DNA of 64,000 nt from contig CP073763.1 in NCBI GenBank assembly GCA_018399075.1, forward strand, positions 1,178,001 to 1,242,000, written 5' to 3'. How positions within the stretch are numbered: position 1 is the first letter of the stretch; each line of letters starts with the position of its first letter. The translations under genes and the position numbers were made by a program. The notes beneath the pieces were generated by a model. The model saw only the letters and a list, made by a program, of their open reading frames with translations, did not search any database and was not told where the DNA came from. This document shows, in pieces, positions 16,119-25,107 of this stretch. The stretch comes from Simkaniaceae bacterium. GTDB taxonomy: Bacteria; Chlamydiota; Chlamydiia; Chlamydiales; Simkaniaceae.

Positions 16119-17681
16119 TTAACGGTGGACATTGTTTCCAAGACCCCAATTCACTTCGGGGTAGGGCGATCCATTCGGAATTGTTGTAAAATCATAGATA
16201 ACAATATTATTTGTTGGTTTTTGACCTTGATTTAATAAATTTCTGAAGATTGGTTGATATAAAAACCCATCATTTTGGAATCGATTTTTGAAGAAAGCAA
16301 TGAAATTTTCGTGTCCCCAATTTCCCATAAACAGATCCTTTGGTGGGGTAAAATCACAGCTAAAAACAAAGTAGATTTTTGAGGCTAATACATTTGAAAT
16401 CATAGGGCTATTCCAACTCACAGGAGTTGGATTAAAATAGTAGTCGGCTTCAATGATATCAGTTGTTGTACTAAACGATGAAGTGACCTTCATGTGTTTA
16501 TTGGTATCTGGGCTTTCAGAAATAACTTTTCGAGTGAGTTTTTCTGTGAAAGGAGGATGTATTTCAATCACCCCATTTTTTACAAACATCCCTTCACTAT
16601 TATTTAGGCTTCCAGTTCTAAAGAAGGTATAGAGTCCTTTAACATCAGTTGTTCCTTTGAGAATGGTGACTTTCCCCGGGCCCTTTGCTATTGGTTCACC
16701 TTTTAAATTCATTGAAAGGTATCTTGAAGCAAAAGCAACCCCTCTTTCGTCGTATACATGGGGCTTTGGGCAATGCAGCTGATTTTGATAAATATCTTGA
16801 ATGAGCCTTCTATCAGCCATATTCAGATAGACATGATCTAAAAGAGGGCTATTATCATTGGGTCGCCATTCTGGAGATAGTAATTCTTTACCTTGAGCAG
16901 GAAATGCATCGGAGAGCACTATTCCGATATCCTCCTTTTTTTCAGAGCGAAGGTCTGTATAGAGAGGAAATCTAGCTAAGTTTGCAAAGGCTAGGTCTTT
17001 TTGGTCTAAAGTAAAGCATGCGGCTGTTCTTAGATTAGGGAAGTTATTTGGAGGGAACTCATCAGAAGCATTATGACGATATTGATCAAGAGCATTAATA
17101 ACGATTTGGAACAATTGATCATCAATTCCTTTGGGGTTGATTGTAATGCCTTTTATAAGCGGCCCACGTGTAAAAGAAGGGTCAAACATATCATTGGCAA
17201 TACTTACCCATGTTAATTTCTCAACAAGGTTATGGAAATCTCTATAAGAGGAATCAACTTTAAAAAAGGCTTTAGCCAAGTTGCTGAGAGTGGTTCCCCA
17301 AGAAGAGGGAGTTAAATTAAAAGAGCTTGGATCAAAAACTACCTCTACCTCAGAAAACTTGCTTAACTCAATAGCCCAATAATAAAAATTATCATCTCTT
17401 GAGCTATCAAATGTTTCAGGATTGAAAAAGGTGAATGATCCGGGATCTAGAACACGAACGATTGCTCTACGGATTCCATGATTTTTACAAAAGTTAACCT
17501 TATCAATAAAGAGCATTTGAAGTTTTGCTGTTTTTTCATCTTGAGACAGGTTTTCAAAATCCATTTTTTTGTAGTCAGTCCAAACGCTGAAGTTAAATGG
17601 TTGGAATGGATTAGCACTTGCATTGCTGCATAACATTAAGATTAAACAAAATAAAGAAAGTATTGCTTTGATTGTTTTCAT
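16119..17681 (-). CDS. Secreted protein of unknown function
   Basis: The 520-residue product has a clear signal peptide (MKTIKAILSLFCLILMLCSNASA, cleavage near ASA|NP) and no later membrane segment, so it should reach the periplasm or beyond. I do not recognise a family. The first 250 residues alternate helices and strands (KNHGIRRAIVRVLDPGSF, SKFSEVEVVFDPSSF, IKGITINPKG), which suggests a TIM-barrel-like or glycosidase-like fold. This is only an impression. The second half is rich in Asn, Pro and aromatic residues. AAGGAG precedes the ATG. A hairpin follows, and the next gene is gatC, so it is probably transcribed separately. Confidence 0.75.
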   Translation of the reverse strand: MKTIKAILSLFCLILMLCSNASANPFQPFNFSVWTDYKKMDFENLSQDEKTAKLQMLFIDKVNFCKNHGIRRAIVRVLDPGSFTFFNPETFDSSRDDNFYYWAIELSKFSEVEVVFDPSSFNLTPSSWGTTLSNLAKAFFKVDSSYRDFHNLVEKLTWVSIANDMFDPSFTRGPLIKGITINPKGIDDQLFQIVINALDQYRHNASDEFPPNNFPNLRTAACFTLDQKDLAFANLARFPLYTDLRSEKKEDIGIVLSDAFPAQGKELLSPEWRPNDNSPLLDHVYLNMADRRLIQDIYQNQLHCPKPHVYDERGVAFASRYLSMNLKGEPIAKGPGKVTILKGTTDVKGLYTFFRTGSLNNSEGMFVKNGVIEIHPPFTEKLTRKVISESPDTNKHMKVTSSFSTTTDIIEADYYFNPTPVSWNSPMISNVLASKIYFVFSCDFTPPKDLFMGNWGHENFIAFFKNRFQNDGFLYQPIFRNLLNQGQKPTNNIVIYDFTTIPNGSPYPEVNWGLGNNVHR

Positions 17682-17778
17682 AAACCCAAAGAGCTCCTTG
17701 TTGATAGATGATATTAAAAAATTTTATTGGCTATCTCATTAAACGTCAAAACGTTTTTTTAATCATTGCTAGAAACTG

Positions 17779-17808
17779 GTGACAAATTTAAAGGAAAATC
17801 TTTATGAT
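17779..17808 (+). promoter_or_regulatory. Promoter for the DUF378 gene
   Basis: GTGACA at 17779-17784 and TATGAT at 17803-17808 with an 18-base spacer, each one mismatch from consensus. The -10 box ends 30 bases before ATG 17839, leaving room for the GAGGAGG ribosome site. Confidence 0.5.
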
Positions 17809-17838
17809 TAGAGGTGAATAGGAGAGGAGGCAGAACCT

Positions 17839-18057
17839 ATGAAAATAATTAATGTTATCGCACTGATACTCATCCTGATAGGCGCTCTTAATTGGGGCCT
17901 TTGGGGATTTTTTCACTTTGACTTTGTCGCATGGCTCTTTGGCGGAGACTCTACATGGCTTGCACGACTTGTTTACGCTATTATCGGCCTTGCTGGTCTT
18001 TGGAGTCTTGGTCTTCTAGGGAAGTGCAAAGCTCTTTGTGGATCTTGCAAGAAATAG
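17839..18057 (+). CDS. DUF378 small membrane protein (YuzA-like)
   Basis: A 72-residue protein with two membrane helices. The family signature is visible: an N-terminal helix with LILIGALNWGLWGFFHFD, a short loop with GG and aromatics, and a second helix YAIIGLAGLWSLGLL. A Cys-rich tail follows (KCKALCGSCKK). Function of the family is unknown. A very good ribosome site (GAGGAGG, 8 bases before ATG) and a strong terminator directly after the gene make it a single-gene transcript. Confidence 0.88.
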   Translation: MKIINVIALILILIGALNWGLWGFFHFDFVAWLFGGDSTWLARLVYAIIGLAGLWSLGLLGKCKALCGSCKK

Positions 18058-18067
18058 CAGGTCGCTT

Positions 18068-18110
18068 AAGACGCAAGTGGTCAATAACTTGCGTCTTTAT
18101 TTTTTTTATT
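18068..18110 (+). terminator. Strong intrinsic terminator after the DUF378 gene
   Basis: An 11-base perfect stem (AAGACGCAAGT at 18068-18078 with ACTTGCGTCTT at 18087-18097), an 8-base loop, then TATTTTTTTTATT. Confidence 0.92.
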
Positions 18111-18170
18111 GATATAAACAATTCTTTCTATTATCATTTCCGTAATTTAGGAAAGGATTAGGGAGTTATT

Positions 18171-18731
18171 ATGTCAAATATTATTTCAATTTTCACAACA
18201 GCTTATAGCAAAAATCTCATTGATGAAGCTGTAGATGCAAAGCGTTCTTTAGTTGAGATGGGTAGAAGCTGGAGAGAACCGGTAAATGAAGTCGATATTG
18301 CTAAAGTAACAAGCTTTGTTGCCAAAATTTTTGGAACAATTTCACTAGGTTTGTTTGCTTTAAGTGCATTCAATATTGTCCAAAAGAGAACAGCGTCACT
18401 AGGCCGCATTTTCTTTACGGCAAACTGGTTTTTAGGAGCAGTAGAATTATTGAAAGCCGGAAACAACCTTCGCTTTGAGTACACTATGACCGTTTCCGAA
18501 AAAAAAGCAGAGCGTAAAGCTAGAAATCAAGGTGAATGGTTCTCTGGAACAAGAGCAACAGTTAGTCATCTGTTCTCAAAGGCTCAACAGGTTGTTAGGA
18601 AACCTGTTGAAGCATTTATTATCGAAAACCCTTCAGATATTGAAGAGTTTAGAGCGACGCGAGTTATAGAGGTTGCAGTTAAAGACACCTATGTCTTTGG
18701 GCCTCTATTTAATGCTGTTTTCGGAAAATAG
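18171..18731 (+). CDS. Hypothetical protein with a bilobed hydrophobic domain (candidate Inc-like)
   Basis: Unknown family, 186 residues. There is no signal peptide. Two hydrophobic segments at about residues 45-68 (VTSFVAKIFGTISLGLFALS) and 78-95 (GRIFFTANWFLGAVELL) are divided by a short polar turn, with charged N- and C-terminal regions. This layout is like that of chlamydial inclusion-membrane proteins, but no sequence evidence of secretion was found. GGGAG before ATG supports the start. It is flanked by strong terminators on both sides, so it is a single transcription unit. Confidence 0.75.
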   Translation: MSNIISIFTTAYSKNLIDEAVDAKRSLVEMGRSWREPVNEVDIAKVTSFVAKIFGTISLGLFALSAFNIVQKRTASLGRIFFTANWFLGAVELLKAGNNLRFEYTMTVSEKKAERKARNQGEWFSGTRATVSHLFSKAQQVVRKPVEAFIIENPSDIEEFRATRVIEVAVKDTYVFGPLFNAVFGK

Positions 18732-18758
18732 TCACTGAAATAGAGTGATACCTTTTAG

Positions 18759-18790
18759 TGCGCTAGCTTTGCTGCTAGCGCATTTTTTTT
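18759..18790 (+). terminator. Strong intrinsic terminator
   Basis: A 9-base perfect stem (TGCGCTAGC at 18759-18767 with GCTAGCGCA at 18774-18782), a 6-base loop, then eight T. Confidence 0.92.
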
Positions 18791-18851
18791 GCAAATAATT
18801 CCTATCCAGAGTAATAATTGATACCTGTTAAGTTCAGCGGATAGGATTTTT

Positions 18852-20234
18852 ATGATTTCCAAGAGTAAATTCCAATTTAGATCACTCATTAATCGTGCAC
18901 CTGAGGAAGTGTTTGATTGGCATCTTCGAGATCGAATGCTTGAAAGATGTATTCCACCGTATGAAAATATCACCATTATTTCCTCTGAAGGACGCCCCAA
19001 TCGGATAGGATCTCAAATAGCTTTTCGAGCAAAATTCTTTGGAGTATTTTCTACAACAGTAAATCTTGAGTACATCGATTATATTCCCCATGAAAGCTTT
19101 GCGATTGAGGCGAAAGATGGAATTTTAAAAGAACTCAACTATGAAACAGTCATCACCCCGCAAAGTGCCCATACTTCAGAAATCATTGATTGTTTTGCTT
19201 TTTCACATAACTTTCCAAGTCTATTGAATCCCTTAATCAACCGCATTCTTAAAAAGAGGATATCTAGAATTCTCACTTATAAACACTCTATGATTGATCA
19301 TGATATTGGAATGATCAGTAAATATCCTTTTAAAGAACCATTAAAAGTATTGATCAGTGGATCACATGGACTCATTGGAAAAAATTTGGGGTATTTTTTA
19401 GAATTTGCAGGCCATGATGTTTGGCACTTATCCCGCACTGGATTAAAAGGAGAAAAAACGATTGTTTGGGATCCTAAGACAGGGGAATGTGATCCAAGTT
19501 CATTTGAAGGATTTGATGTAGTCGTGCATCTTGCGGGAGAAAATATTGGTAATGGTCGATGGACAAGAAAAAAGAAAGAAAGTGTTTTAAAAAGTCGCTC
19601 CAAGGGAACAGAAAACCTTGTTGAAATCATTAAGGGACTAAGCTGTCCTCCGAAGGCATTTATTTCTGCATCAGCCATTGGGTATTATGGCAATCGTGGA
19701 AGTGAAGTTGTAGATGAAGAATCAGGACCTGGAAAAGGCCTTTTTATTTCTGAAGTGTGTGAAGAGTGGGAAAGAGCTTCTAGAGAACTAGAGGAAAAGG
19801 GGATTCGAGTGATTCATACCAGGTTTGGAATGGTTTTGAGTTCTGCAGGTGGGGCTCTTAAAAAAATGCTTACCCCTTTTAAGTTTGGTTTAGGGGGAAA
19901 GATTGGAAATGGGCACCAATATGTCAGTTGGGTGGCTATTGACGATGTTGTAGGAGCGATTTATCACGTCATGATGACTCCTACGGTTAAGGGAGCCGTT
20001 AATGTTGTTGCTCCAAATCCTGTTCCAAATGATATTTTAACAAAGAAATTATCAAAGCGACTTAACCGTTGGATGGGACCACCTTTTCCCGAATTTATGA
20101 TCCGTCTCCTTTTGGGACAAAAAGGGGAAGAACTCCTTTTGACAAGTACACGCGCTGAACCTCATCGTTTATCAGAATCAGGGTACCATTTCCATTATCC
20201 AAACCTCTCTCAGGCACTAGAACATGTCATTTAA
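18852..20234 (+). CDS. TIGR01777-family NAD-dependent epimerase with N-terminal SRPBCC domain
   Basis: A fusion of two domains. Residues about 1-150 form an SRPBCC ligand-binding module (FQFRSLINRAPEEVFDWHL at the start). Residues about 165-400 form a Rossmann epimerase (LISGSHGLIGKNLGYFLE, VVHLAGENIGNGRW, SASAIGYYGNRGSEVV), and about 405-455 the DUF1731 tail (RLLLGQKGEELLLTSTRAEP). The family is often annotated as a cell-division inhibitor (YfcH/SulA-like), but that name has weak support; true substrates are unknown. AGGA precedes the ATG. The gene follows a strong terminator and therefore has its own promoter, which I could not place with confidence. Confidence 0.9.
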   Translation: MISKSKFQFRSLINRAPEEVFDWHLRDRMLERCIPPYENITIISSEGRPNRIGSQIAFRAKFFGVFSTTVNLEYIDYIPHESFAIEAKDGILKELNYETVITPQSAHTSEIIDCFAFSHNFPSLLNPLINRILKKRISRILTYKHSMIDHDIGMISKYPFKEPLKVLISGSHGLIGKNLGYFLEFAGHDVWHLSRTGLKGEKTIVWDPKTGECDPSSFEGFDVVVHLAGENIGNGRWTRKKKESVLKSRSKGTENLVEIIKGLSCPPKAFISASAIGYYGNRGSEVVDEESGPGKGLFISEVCEEWERASRELEEKGIRVIHTRFGMVLSSAGGALKKMLTPFKFGLGGKIGNGHQYVSWVAIDDVVGAIYHVMMTPTVKGAVNVVAPNPVPNDILTKKLSKRLNRWMGPPFPEFMIRLLLGQKGEELLLTSTRAEPHRLSESGYHFHYPNLSQALEHVI

Positions 20235-20326
20235 TTTCTTGCTGCAAAAATCTTACAAATGTAAAATGTGTGTCATTATGGAAAGTTTAAAAAAAGTTAT
20301 CCTTATTTCTATTAGAGTCAATATTG

Positions 20327-20358
20327 TGCGCCAGTAGGCGCAGATAATCCCCCCCCCC
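20327..20358 (+). repeat. Short hairpin followed by a ten-C homopolymer upstream of brnQ
   Basis: A 6-base stem with AGTA loop (TGCGCC 20327-20332 with GGCGCA 20337-20342) is followed by ten consecutive C at 20349-20358, ending 47 bases before the brnQ start. Runs of this length are prone to slipped-strand length change; poly-C and poly-G tracts are known phase-variation sites in chlamydial pmp genes. Confidence 0.7.
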
Positions 20359-20405
20359 ATTTTTATACATAAATTTTTACTAACAACACAAAATAAGGAA
20401 GAAAA

Positions 20406-21557
20406 GTGAACAAGTTAAAAAGTACATCAATATCAACGGGACTCGCGATGTTCTCCATGTTTTTTGGAGCGGGAAATATTACTTTTCCATTGATCATTGG
20501 CCAAACCGTTGAAGGGGGATTGATCTGGGCTCTACTAGGACTTATCTTAACAGCAGTTTTAGTTCCATTTAGTGGGCTTTTTGCCATTACTCTTTTTGAA
20601 GGGGATTATGAAAGCTTCTTTGATCGAATCGGAAGATGGCCAGGATTTGCTGTGATTATCCTCCTCTTGAGTCTGATTGGACCCTTTGGAGGAATTCCTC
20701 GCTGCATCACGTTGACTTATTCAACGCTTAAAGTTTATTTTTCCGGACTCCATCTATTGACATTTAGTTTGATCAGCTCATTGATTATTTTTCTATGCTC
20801 ATGGAAAAAAAACCGCATTTTAGACCTAATTGGTTATGTTTTATCCCCTCTACTTGTCCTTTTCCTTGTTGGCATTATTATTAAAGGGGTTTTCTTTTCG
20901 AGCTCAGATCCTGTGGGATCTTCTCATATCGCCCACCCATTTTTTTATGGTTTGAAGGAAGGGTATAATACGATGGACCTCCTTGCTGCTTTCTTCTTTT
21001 CCTCTCTTGTTTATACAAAACTGAAAAAACAACAGGAGGGAAAAGAGAAAAAAGGGCTCCTACTCCCTGTTTTTAAAGCGAGCTTAATTGGCGCTTCTCT
21101 TCTAAGCATTATCTATATTGGATTTAGCTACGTCGCAGCTCATCATAGCCTATCTTTAGAAGGAACTGGTGTTGATCAACTTCTAGGGCGTATTGGGCAG
21201 ATTGTCCTTGGTCACCATGCAGGACTTATTGTCTGTATGTCTATTGCGCTGACATGTTTAACAACGGCTATCGCACTGACAGTTGTTTCTGCAGAGTTCT
21301 TACAAAGGAGGCTTTTAAGGAACAGAATTTCCTATGAGTGGTCTTTAGTAGCGATCTTAGTAACAACAGTATTTGTATCCACGTTGGAGTTTACAGGGAT
21401 TGTTCATCTATTAGCGCCAGCGCTTCAGATCATTTATCCGTCGCTTCTTGTTTTATGTCTTTTCAATATTTTTCATAAGACATTTAATTATAAGCCAGTT
21501 AAGTTCCCAGTCTTTACGACACTAACGATCGTTCTCTTTTTTCAATATTTTGTATAA
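20406..21557 (+). CDS. brnQ: Branched-chain amino acid transporter BrnQ (LIVCS family)
   Basis: Inner-membrane carrier importing Leu, Ile and Val with a cation, needed by an auxotrophic intracellular organism. The 383-residue product is almost entirely membrane helices. It opens with the family motif STGLAMFSMFFGAGNITFPL and continues with GPFGGIPRCITLTY and TCLTTAIALTVVSAEFLQR, all characteristic of BrnQ. The start is GTG 20406, with AAGGA eight bases upstream; no ATG competes. The leader carries a ten-C tract that could vary expression. A strong hairpin follows the stop codon. Confidence 0.92.
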   Translation: MNKLKSTSISTGLAMFSMFFGAGNITFPLIIGQTVEGGLIWALLGLILTAVLVPFSGLFAITLFEGDYESFFDRIGRWPGFAVIILLLSLIGPFGGIPRCITLTYSTLKVYFSGLHLLTFSLISSLIIFLCSWKKNRILDLIGYVLSPLLVLFLVGIIIKGVFFSSSDPVGSSHIAHPFFYGLKEGYNTMDLLAAFFFSSLVYTKLKKQQEGKEKKGLLLPVFKASLIGASLLSIIYIGFSYVAAHHSLSLEGTGVDQLLGRIGQIVLGHHAGLIVCMSIALTCLTTAIALTVVSAEFLQRRLLRNRISYEWSLVAILVTTVFVSTLEFTGIVHLLAPALQIIYPSLLVLCLFNIFHKTFNYKPVKFPVFTTLTIVLFFQYFV

Positions 21558-21558
21558 A

Positions 21559-21590
21559 AAAGGCGGCATTTTGCCGCCTTTCATTTTCAA
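21559..21590 (+). terminator. Intrinsic terminator after brnQ
   Basis: A 10-base perfect stem (AAAGGCGGCA at 21559-21568 with TGCCGCCTTT at 21572-21581) with a TTT loop, beginning two bases after the stop codon, then TCATTTTC. Confidence 0.85.
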
Positions 21591-21700
21591 AGAGATAAGA
21601 TTTACACTTATTGATTACTAGTTGTTTGTGTTTCATATTAGATAAAAAAATATCCTTGTGCAAATAATTTTATCAGTCTAAATTAAGCATAGGGGGCGTT

Positions 21701-22333
21701 ATGAAAGAGAAACTCGGAATTAATCCATGGCTTAGTATCTGGATCCATCCTAGAAAGACGATTCGGGCACTTATCGAATACAATACGAACTACCGACTGA
21801 TTGCACTCTGTGCGATCTATGGCTTTCAGTATGTCCTTCAACTTACTCAATATTTATCACTTGGGCAGGGAACCTCTCTTTTATTTATCATCATTATTGC
21901 TTTGATCCTTTCTATTCCAGTTGGTTACATCATGTTTAACGTGTTGAGCGCTTTTTACTTTTGGATAGGAAAGTTGATAAAGGGAAAAGGGAGTTTTAAA
22001 CAAGTCAGAGCGGCGACTTATTGGTCTAGTGTTCCAATGGTCCTGACAAGCTTGATATGGATTATTCTTATGGTTCTCCATGGCAATAGCCTTTTTACAT
22101 CAGGCTATGAAACCCAACTCGTAGGGGCGGCAGCTGCGCTAAGTATGGGGTTTGGGGTTTTGCAACTTGCCATTGGAATTTGGGGATTAGTGATTTTATT
22201 ACATGCATTAGGGGAAGTTCAAGGGTTTTCAGCATGGATGGCTCTGCTCAACATCTTTTTAGCAGGGCTAGCTATCTTCATCCTTTTATTCCTCGTCGTT
22301 TGGGGTGTATCAACAGTGGTGCACGTCACTTAA
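21701..22333 (+). CDS. Yip1-domain membrane protein
   Basis: A 210-residue protein with five predicted membrane helices. The start has the Yip1 pattern NPWLSIWIHPRKTIRALIEY, followed by alternating hydrophobic spans. The cytosolic KLIKGKGSFKQVRAATYWSSVPMVL loop also fits the family. Bacterial Yip1 proteins have no settled function. AGGGGGC precedes the ATG. It is followed 20 bases later by a secreted protein and a further small membrane protein, likely one operon. Confidence 0.8.
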   Translation: MKEKLGINPWLSIWIHPRKTIRALIEYNTNYRLIALCAIYGFQYVLQLTQYLSLGQGTSLLFIIIIALILSIPVGYIMFNVLSAFYFWIGKLIKGKGSFKQVRAATYWSSVPMVLTSLIWIILMVLHGNSLFTSGYETQLVGAAAALSMGFGVLQLAIGIWGLVILLHALGEVQGFSAWMALLNIFLAGLAIFILLFLVVWGVSTVVHVT

Positions 22334-22353
22334 TAAATTATGAGGGGGAAATT

Positions 22354-22935
22354 ATGTTGAAGTTATTTAAGAAGCAGGCACTAGCCACTTTTGGTGCCAT
22401 ATTTTTAACCGCTGCTACGATTGGAGGGGCTCCAATAAAGCTAACAGATAAACAGATGCCAAAAATTGAGACGGTTTCGAGTTGGAAGAAATTCCACTCA
22501 GTCCATGGAAAATGTATGGTTTCCCTACCCGAGTCTCCTGAGCATGTAAAACAAATGATGCCCTTTCCTGAACAAGGGTATAACCTTCGCTATGATGTTT
22601 ATGTATCTGCCCATGAGAAAAAAGCAGTCTATATGATGCTTATTGCGCAGTATCCTCCGTTTATTAATGAATCACATGCTGAAATGAGTCTAGAAAGTTT
22701 CCTTAATGGACTGGTAACCCAAAATCATGATAACGAGCTCATCTTTGCTGATCTTGTGACTGTGCAGGGGCATAAAGCATTAGATTTCTTTATTAAGTCG
22801 AAAGGGGTCTACTTCAAAGGGCGTGCTATTATGGCTGAAAATAATCTCTATCTTTTAGCGATGGAGTGTGACCAAAACAACTACCTTGAGTTGACCTATA
22901 ACCACTTTATTGAATCATTTGAGCTAGTGAAATAA
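22354..22935 (+). CDS. Exported protein of unknown function, paralogue of the protein at 62631-63296
   Basis: A 193-residue product with an N-terminal signal (MLKLFKKQALATFGAIFLTA). I chose ATG 22354 because GAGGGGGA precedes it; longer in-frame openings overlap the Yip1 gene. The mature domain has the order Trp-Lys-Lys-Phe, a strand with CMVSLPESPEH, the segment Y-D-V-Y, an ESHAEMSLESFLNGL helix, then GHKALDFFIKSKG, KGRAIMAENNLYLLAM and a C-terminal FIESFEL helix. The protein encoded at 62631-63296 has the same order of motifs, so both belong to one family. It shares one base with the next start codon (TAATG). Confidence 0.75.
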   Translation: MLKLFKKQALATFGAIFLTAATIGGAPIKLTDKQMPKIETVSSWKKFHSVHGKCMVSLPESPEHVKQMMPFPEQGYNLRYDVYVSAHEKKAVYMMLIAQYPPFINESHAEMSLESFLNGLVTQNHDNELIFADLVTVQGHKALDFFIKSKGVYFKGRAIMAENNLYLLAMECDQNNYLELTYNHFIESFELVK

Positions 22936-23417
22936 TGTCGGCAGTACTTGATCTAATTTATCTTACGATAGCGCAACTTGTGGCAACCTGGGTCCTTATC
23001 GGTATCATGTGGTTTTCGCAAGTTGTTCATTACCCTCTCTATAAGAAGATTAAGGAAGGGTTTGTGGAGTATGAACGCTCTCATATTCGGAGGGCGGCTC
23101 TTCTCTTAGGGCCTATTATGCTAGTTGAAGCTGTAACAGCCTTTCTCCTAGTTGGGGCAACTCCTGGGGGGATTCTTACAACGCTAGCTGGAGTAAACTT
23201 GGTTCTCTTAGTTTTAATCTGGCTTTCAACATTTCTCTTTCAAATAACATTGCATCAAAAGCTAAGTATCCGTTTTTCACCTAAGGTTCTTCGCAATCTA
23301 ATTACTTCTAATTGGATACGTACGCTTCTTTGGACTCTCAAGGGAGTTATTATCATTTTCATGATCTATCATCTCTTCAAACTGGGAACTTTGGGTAAAA
23401 AGTTCTTTGGCATGTAG
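22935..23417 (+). CDS. Conserved small membrane protein, function unknown
   Basis: A 160-residue protein with four predicted membrane helices. It begins LDLIYLTIAQLVATWVLIG, then has a WFSQVVHYPLYKKI motif after the first helix, which I recall from a widespread family of uncharacterised bacterial membrane proteins. The ATG overlaps the stop codon of the previous gene by one base, so translation is coupled. Confidence 0.7.
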   Translation: MSAVLDLIYLTIAQLVATWVLIGIMWFSQVVHYPLYKKIKEGFVEYERSHIRRAALLLGPIMLVEAVTAFLLVGATPGGILTTLAGVNLVLLVLIWLSTFLFQITLHQKLSIRFSPKVLRNLITSNWIRTLLWTLKGVIIIFMIYHLFKLGTLGKKFFGM

Positions 23418-23472
23418 TCTTGGGTTTTTAATAGGGTTTTGGTATGGGAGTGTTAAGGGGGTCTGAAGACCT

Positions 23473-25107
23473 ATGCATAGCCCATCATTGCCAGATGTCA
23501 AACTCGTTAATGTCAACCACAGGGATTCGTGGCAAGGAGCTCTAACGCGTCATTTTCGCGGTTCATTTAAAAGCCACTCCATTAAAAATATTATCTTATC
23601 ACTATTGACATTAGGGGTTTACCCCTATAAGAAATATAAGAAAGCAAAGAGGGGTATTGCTCAGGCCTTAGCGGCGCGAAAACTCTTCTTCTTTAGAGCA
23701 CTTCAAGACCATATCGAAGAAGCGCGAAAAGATCAGGTCCATACCGACCCCAGGCAGTCACTTAACTCTATTTTTATGAAGGTTCAGTCAGAGAAAGTTG
23801 ATGAATCGGAAGAGGCTTTAGAGTTTAAGGCAATATTTTATCCCAGCGAGCTCCTCCTTTTTATCACTAACCCTATTCGTGATAGTAAAAGTATCCGTCT
23901 CCACCGCATCAAGTCCCGTAAACATCTTGATTACTTGAGGATGTGGCATGAGCTTAAGAAAAAAGCACGGATTAATCAATATCGACAAATTCAAAACATT
24001 AACTTTTGTAATAAAACGCTGAAGGAAGAGCATTGCTTAACCCCAGAGGGGGTCCATGACCGTTTATCACGAACATCGGTTTGCCGAAAAAGCATCTCTC
24101 AAATTACAAAATTCCGGGAGCTAGGAAAGGCCTTTCAGGAGATTGTCCTTGCCTATCAAGATTTCGAGGAGATTAGCGATACAAAGCCTGAGCTATTCCA
24201 TCTAATTGAGAATTTATCAAAAACTTCACATAAAGACATCGAGACGCTTCAGACCTATCTTGCTAGCCGCTATCTTCCTAAAGATCTTCCTCTTGAAAAC
24301 CGCAGGCAACTTATTCAACTTGCCAATCAGCAAGAGGTTCTTTTCCATATGAGCGAAGATGAGCAATTCAACCTCTGCGCTCTCATTCTAAATAAATATC
24401 AATGGGACTTTCTACTATCTATTCAAGAGGTTTCAAACGTTACGCTAGGCCTTCTTGATTGGGCTTTTGAGGAGTGCTCCTCAGAGATTAAAAAGGAGCT
24501 TTCATTTATTGAAAAGATTTCAGTTGGAATAGAGAAAAAGGTTAAAGATGATCCTGAAGCATTCCCCTCCATTAATGAAAAAATTTCTGAGGATGAAAGT
24601 TATCGTTTTATGACAGTGGATTTTGGAAAAGAGCTCAATCGTGAATGGCCCTCTTTCCATCTATACTTGGAAGATAAACTCGTTTATCATGCTGATAAAA
24701 CAGAGGCTCTAGCTCTTGAAAAACTGCTTGAAGTATACAAGGAAATGGAAAAATTGTGCAGTATTGAAGACCCCCTCTTTAGTCTCCTTCAAGAAGCCTT
24801 TTCCCAATCCGGAAAGCAGGCTTTCCAATCTGCTATCGAAGAGGGGGTCATGAAACTTCTTGGAACAAAGTCTGAGTACTTTTTGCCGATCCTCTCGAAT
24901 TCTGATATTGTCGCAGTGAAAAAAGATGAAAATCATTTTGAGATCCGCTATTCCTTCGAGCAACTCATCACAAGAAAAGGGGAGATTCAACATCCCTTTG
25001 AGAAGGAAAAATATATGATTATCACCCAGCCTCTTCATAAAGTGGATGGAAAATGGATTTCTCCTGAGGCAAAAATCAAGATAGCAACGAAGAAAAGGTC
25101 CGAATGA
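23473..25107 (+). CDS. Hypothetical large cytosolic or effector-like protein
   Basis: Unknown family, 544 residues. Near the N-terminus (about 36-52) there is a short hydrophobic stretch, IKNIILSLLTLGVYPYKKYK, flanked by basic residues. The rest is hydrophilic and strongly helical with many Glu and Lys, plus a beta-rich C-terminal section. It may be membrane-anchored at its N-terminus. AAGGGGG lies about a dozen bases before the ATG. It overlaps the MFS gene by four bases (ATGA), so the two are co-translated, which hints at a linked function I cannot name. Confidence 0.7.
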   Translation: MHSPSLPDVKLVNVNHRDSWQGALTRHFRGSFKSHSIKNIILSLLTLGVYPYKKYKKAKRGIAQALAARKLFFFRALQDHIEEARKDQVHTDPRQSLNSIFMKVQSEKVDESEEALEFKAIFYPSELLLFITNPIRDSKSIRLHRIKSRKHLDYLRMWHELKKKARINQYRQIQNINFCNKTLKEEHCLTPEGVHDRLSRTSVCRKSISQITKFRELGKAFQEIVLAYQDFEEISDTKPELFHLIENLSKTSHKDIETLQTYLASRYLPKDLPLENRRQLIQLANQQEVLFHMSEDEQFNLCALILNKYQWDFLLSIQEVSNVTLGLLDWAFEECSSEIKKELSFIEKISVGIEKKVKDDPEAFPSINEKISEDESYRFMTVDFGKELNREWPSFHLYLEDKLVYHADKTEALALEKLLEVYKEMEKLCSIEDPLFSLLQEAFSQSGKQAFQSAIEEGVMKLLGTKSEYFLPILSNSDIVAVKKDENHFEIRYSFEQLITRKGEIQHPFEKEKYMIITQPLHKVDGKWISPEAKIKIATKKRSE

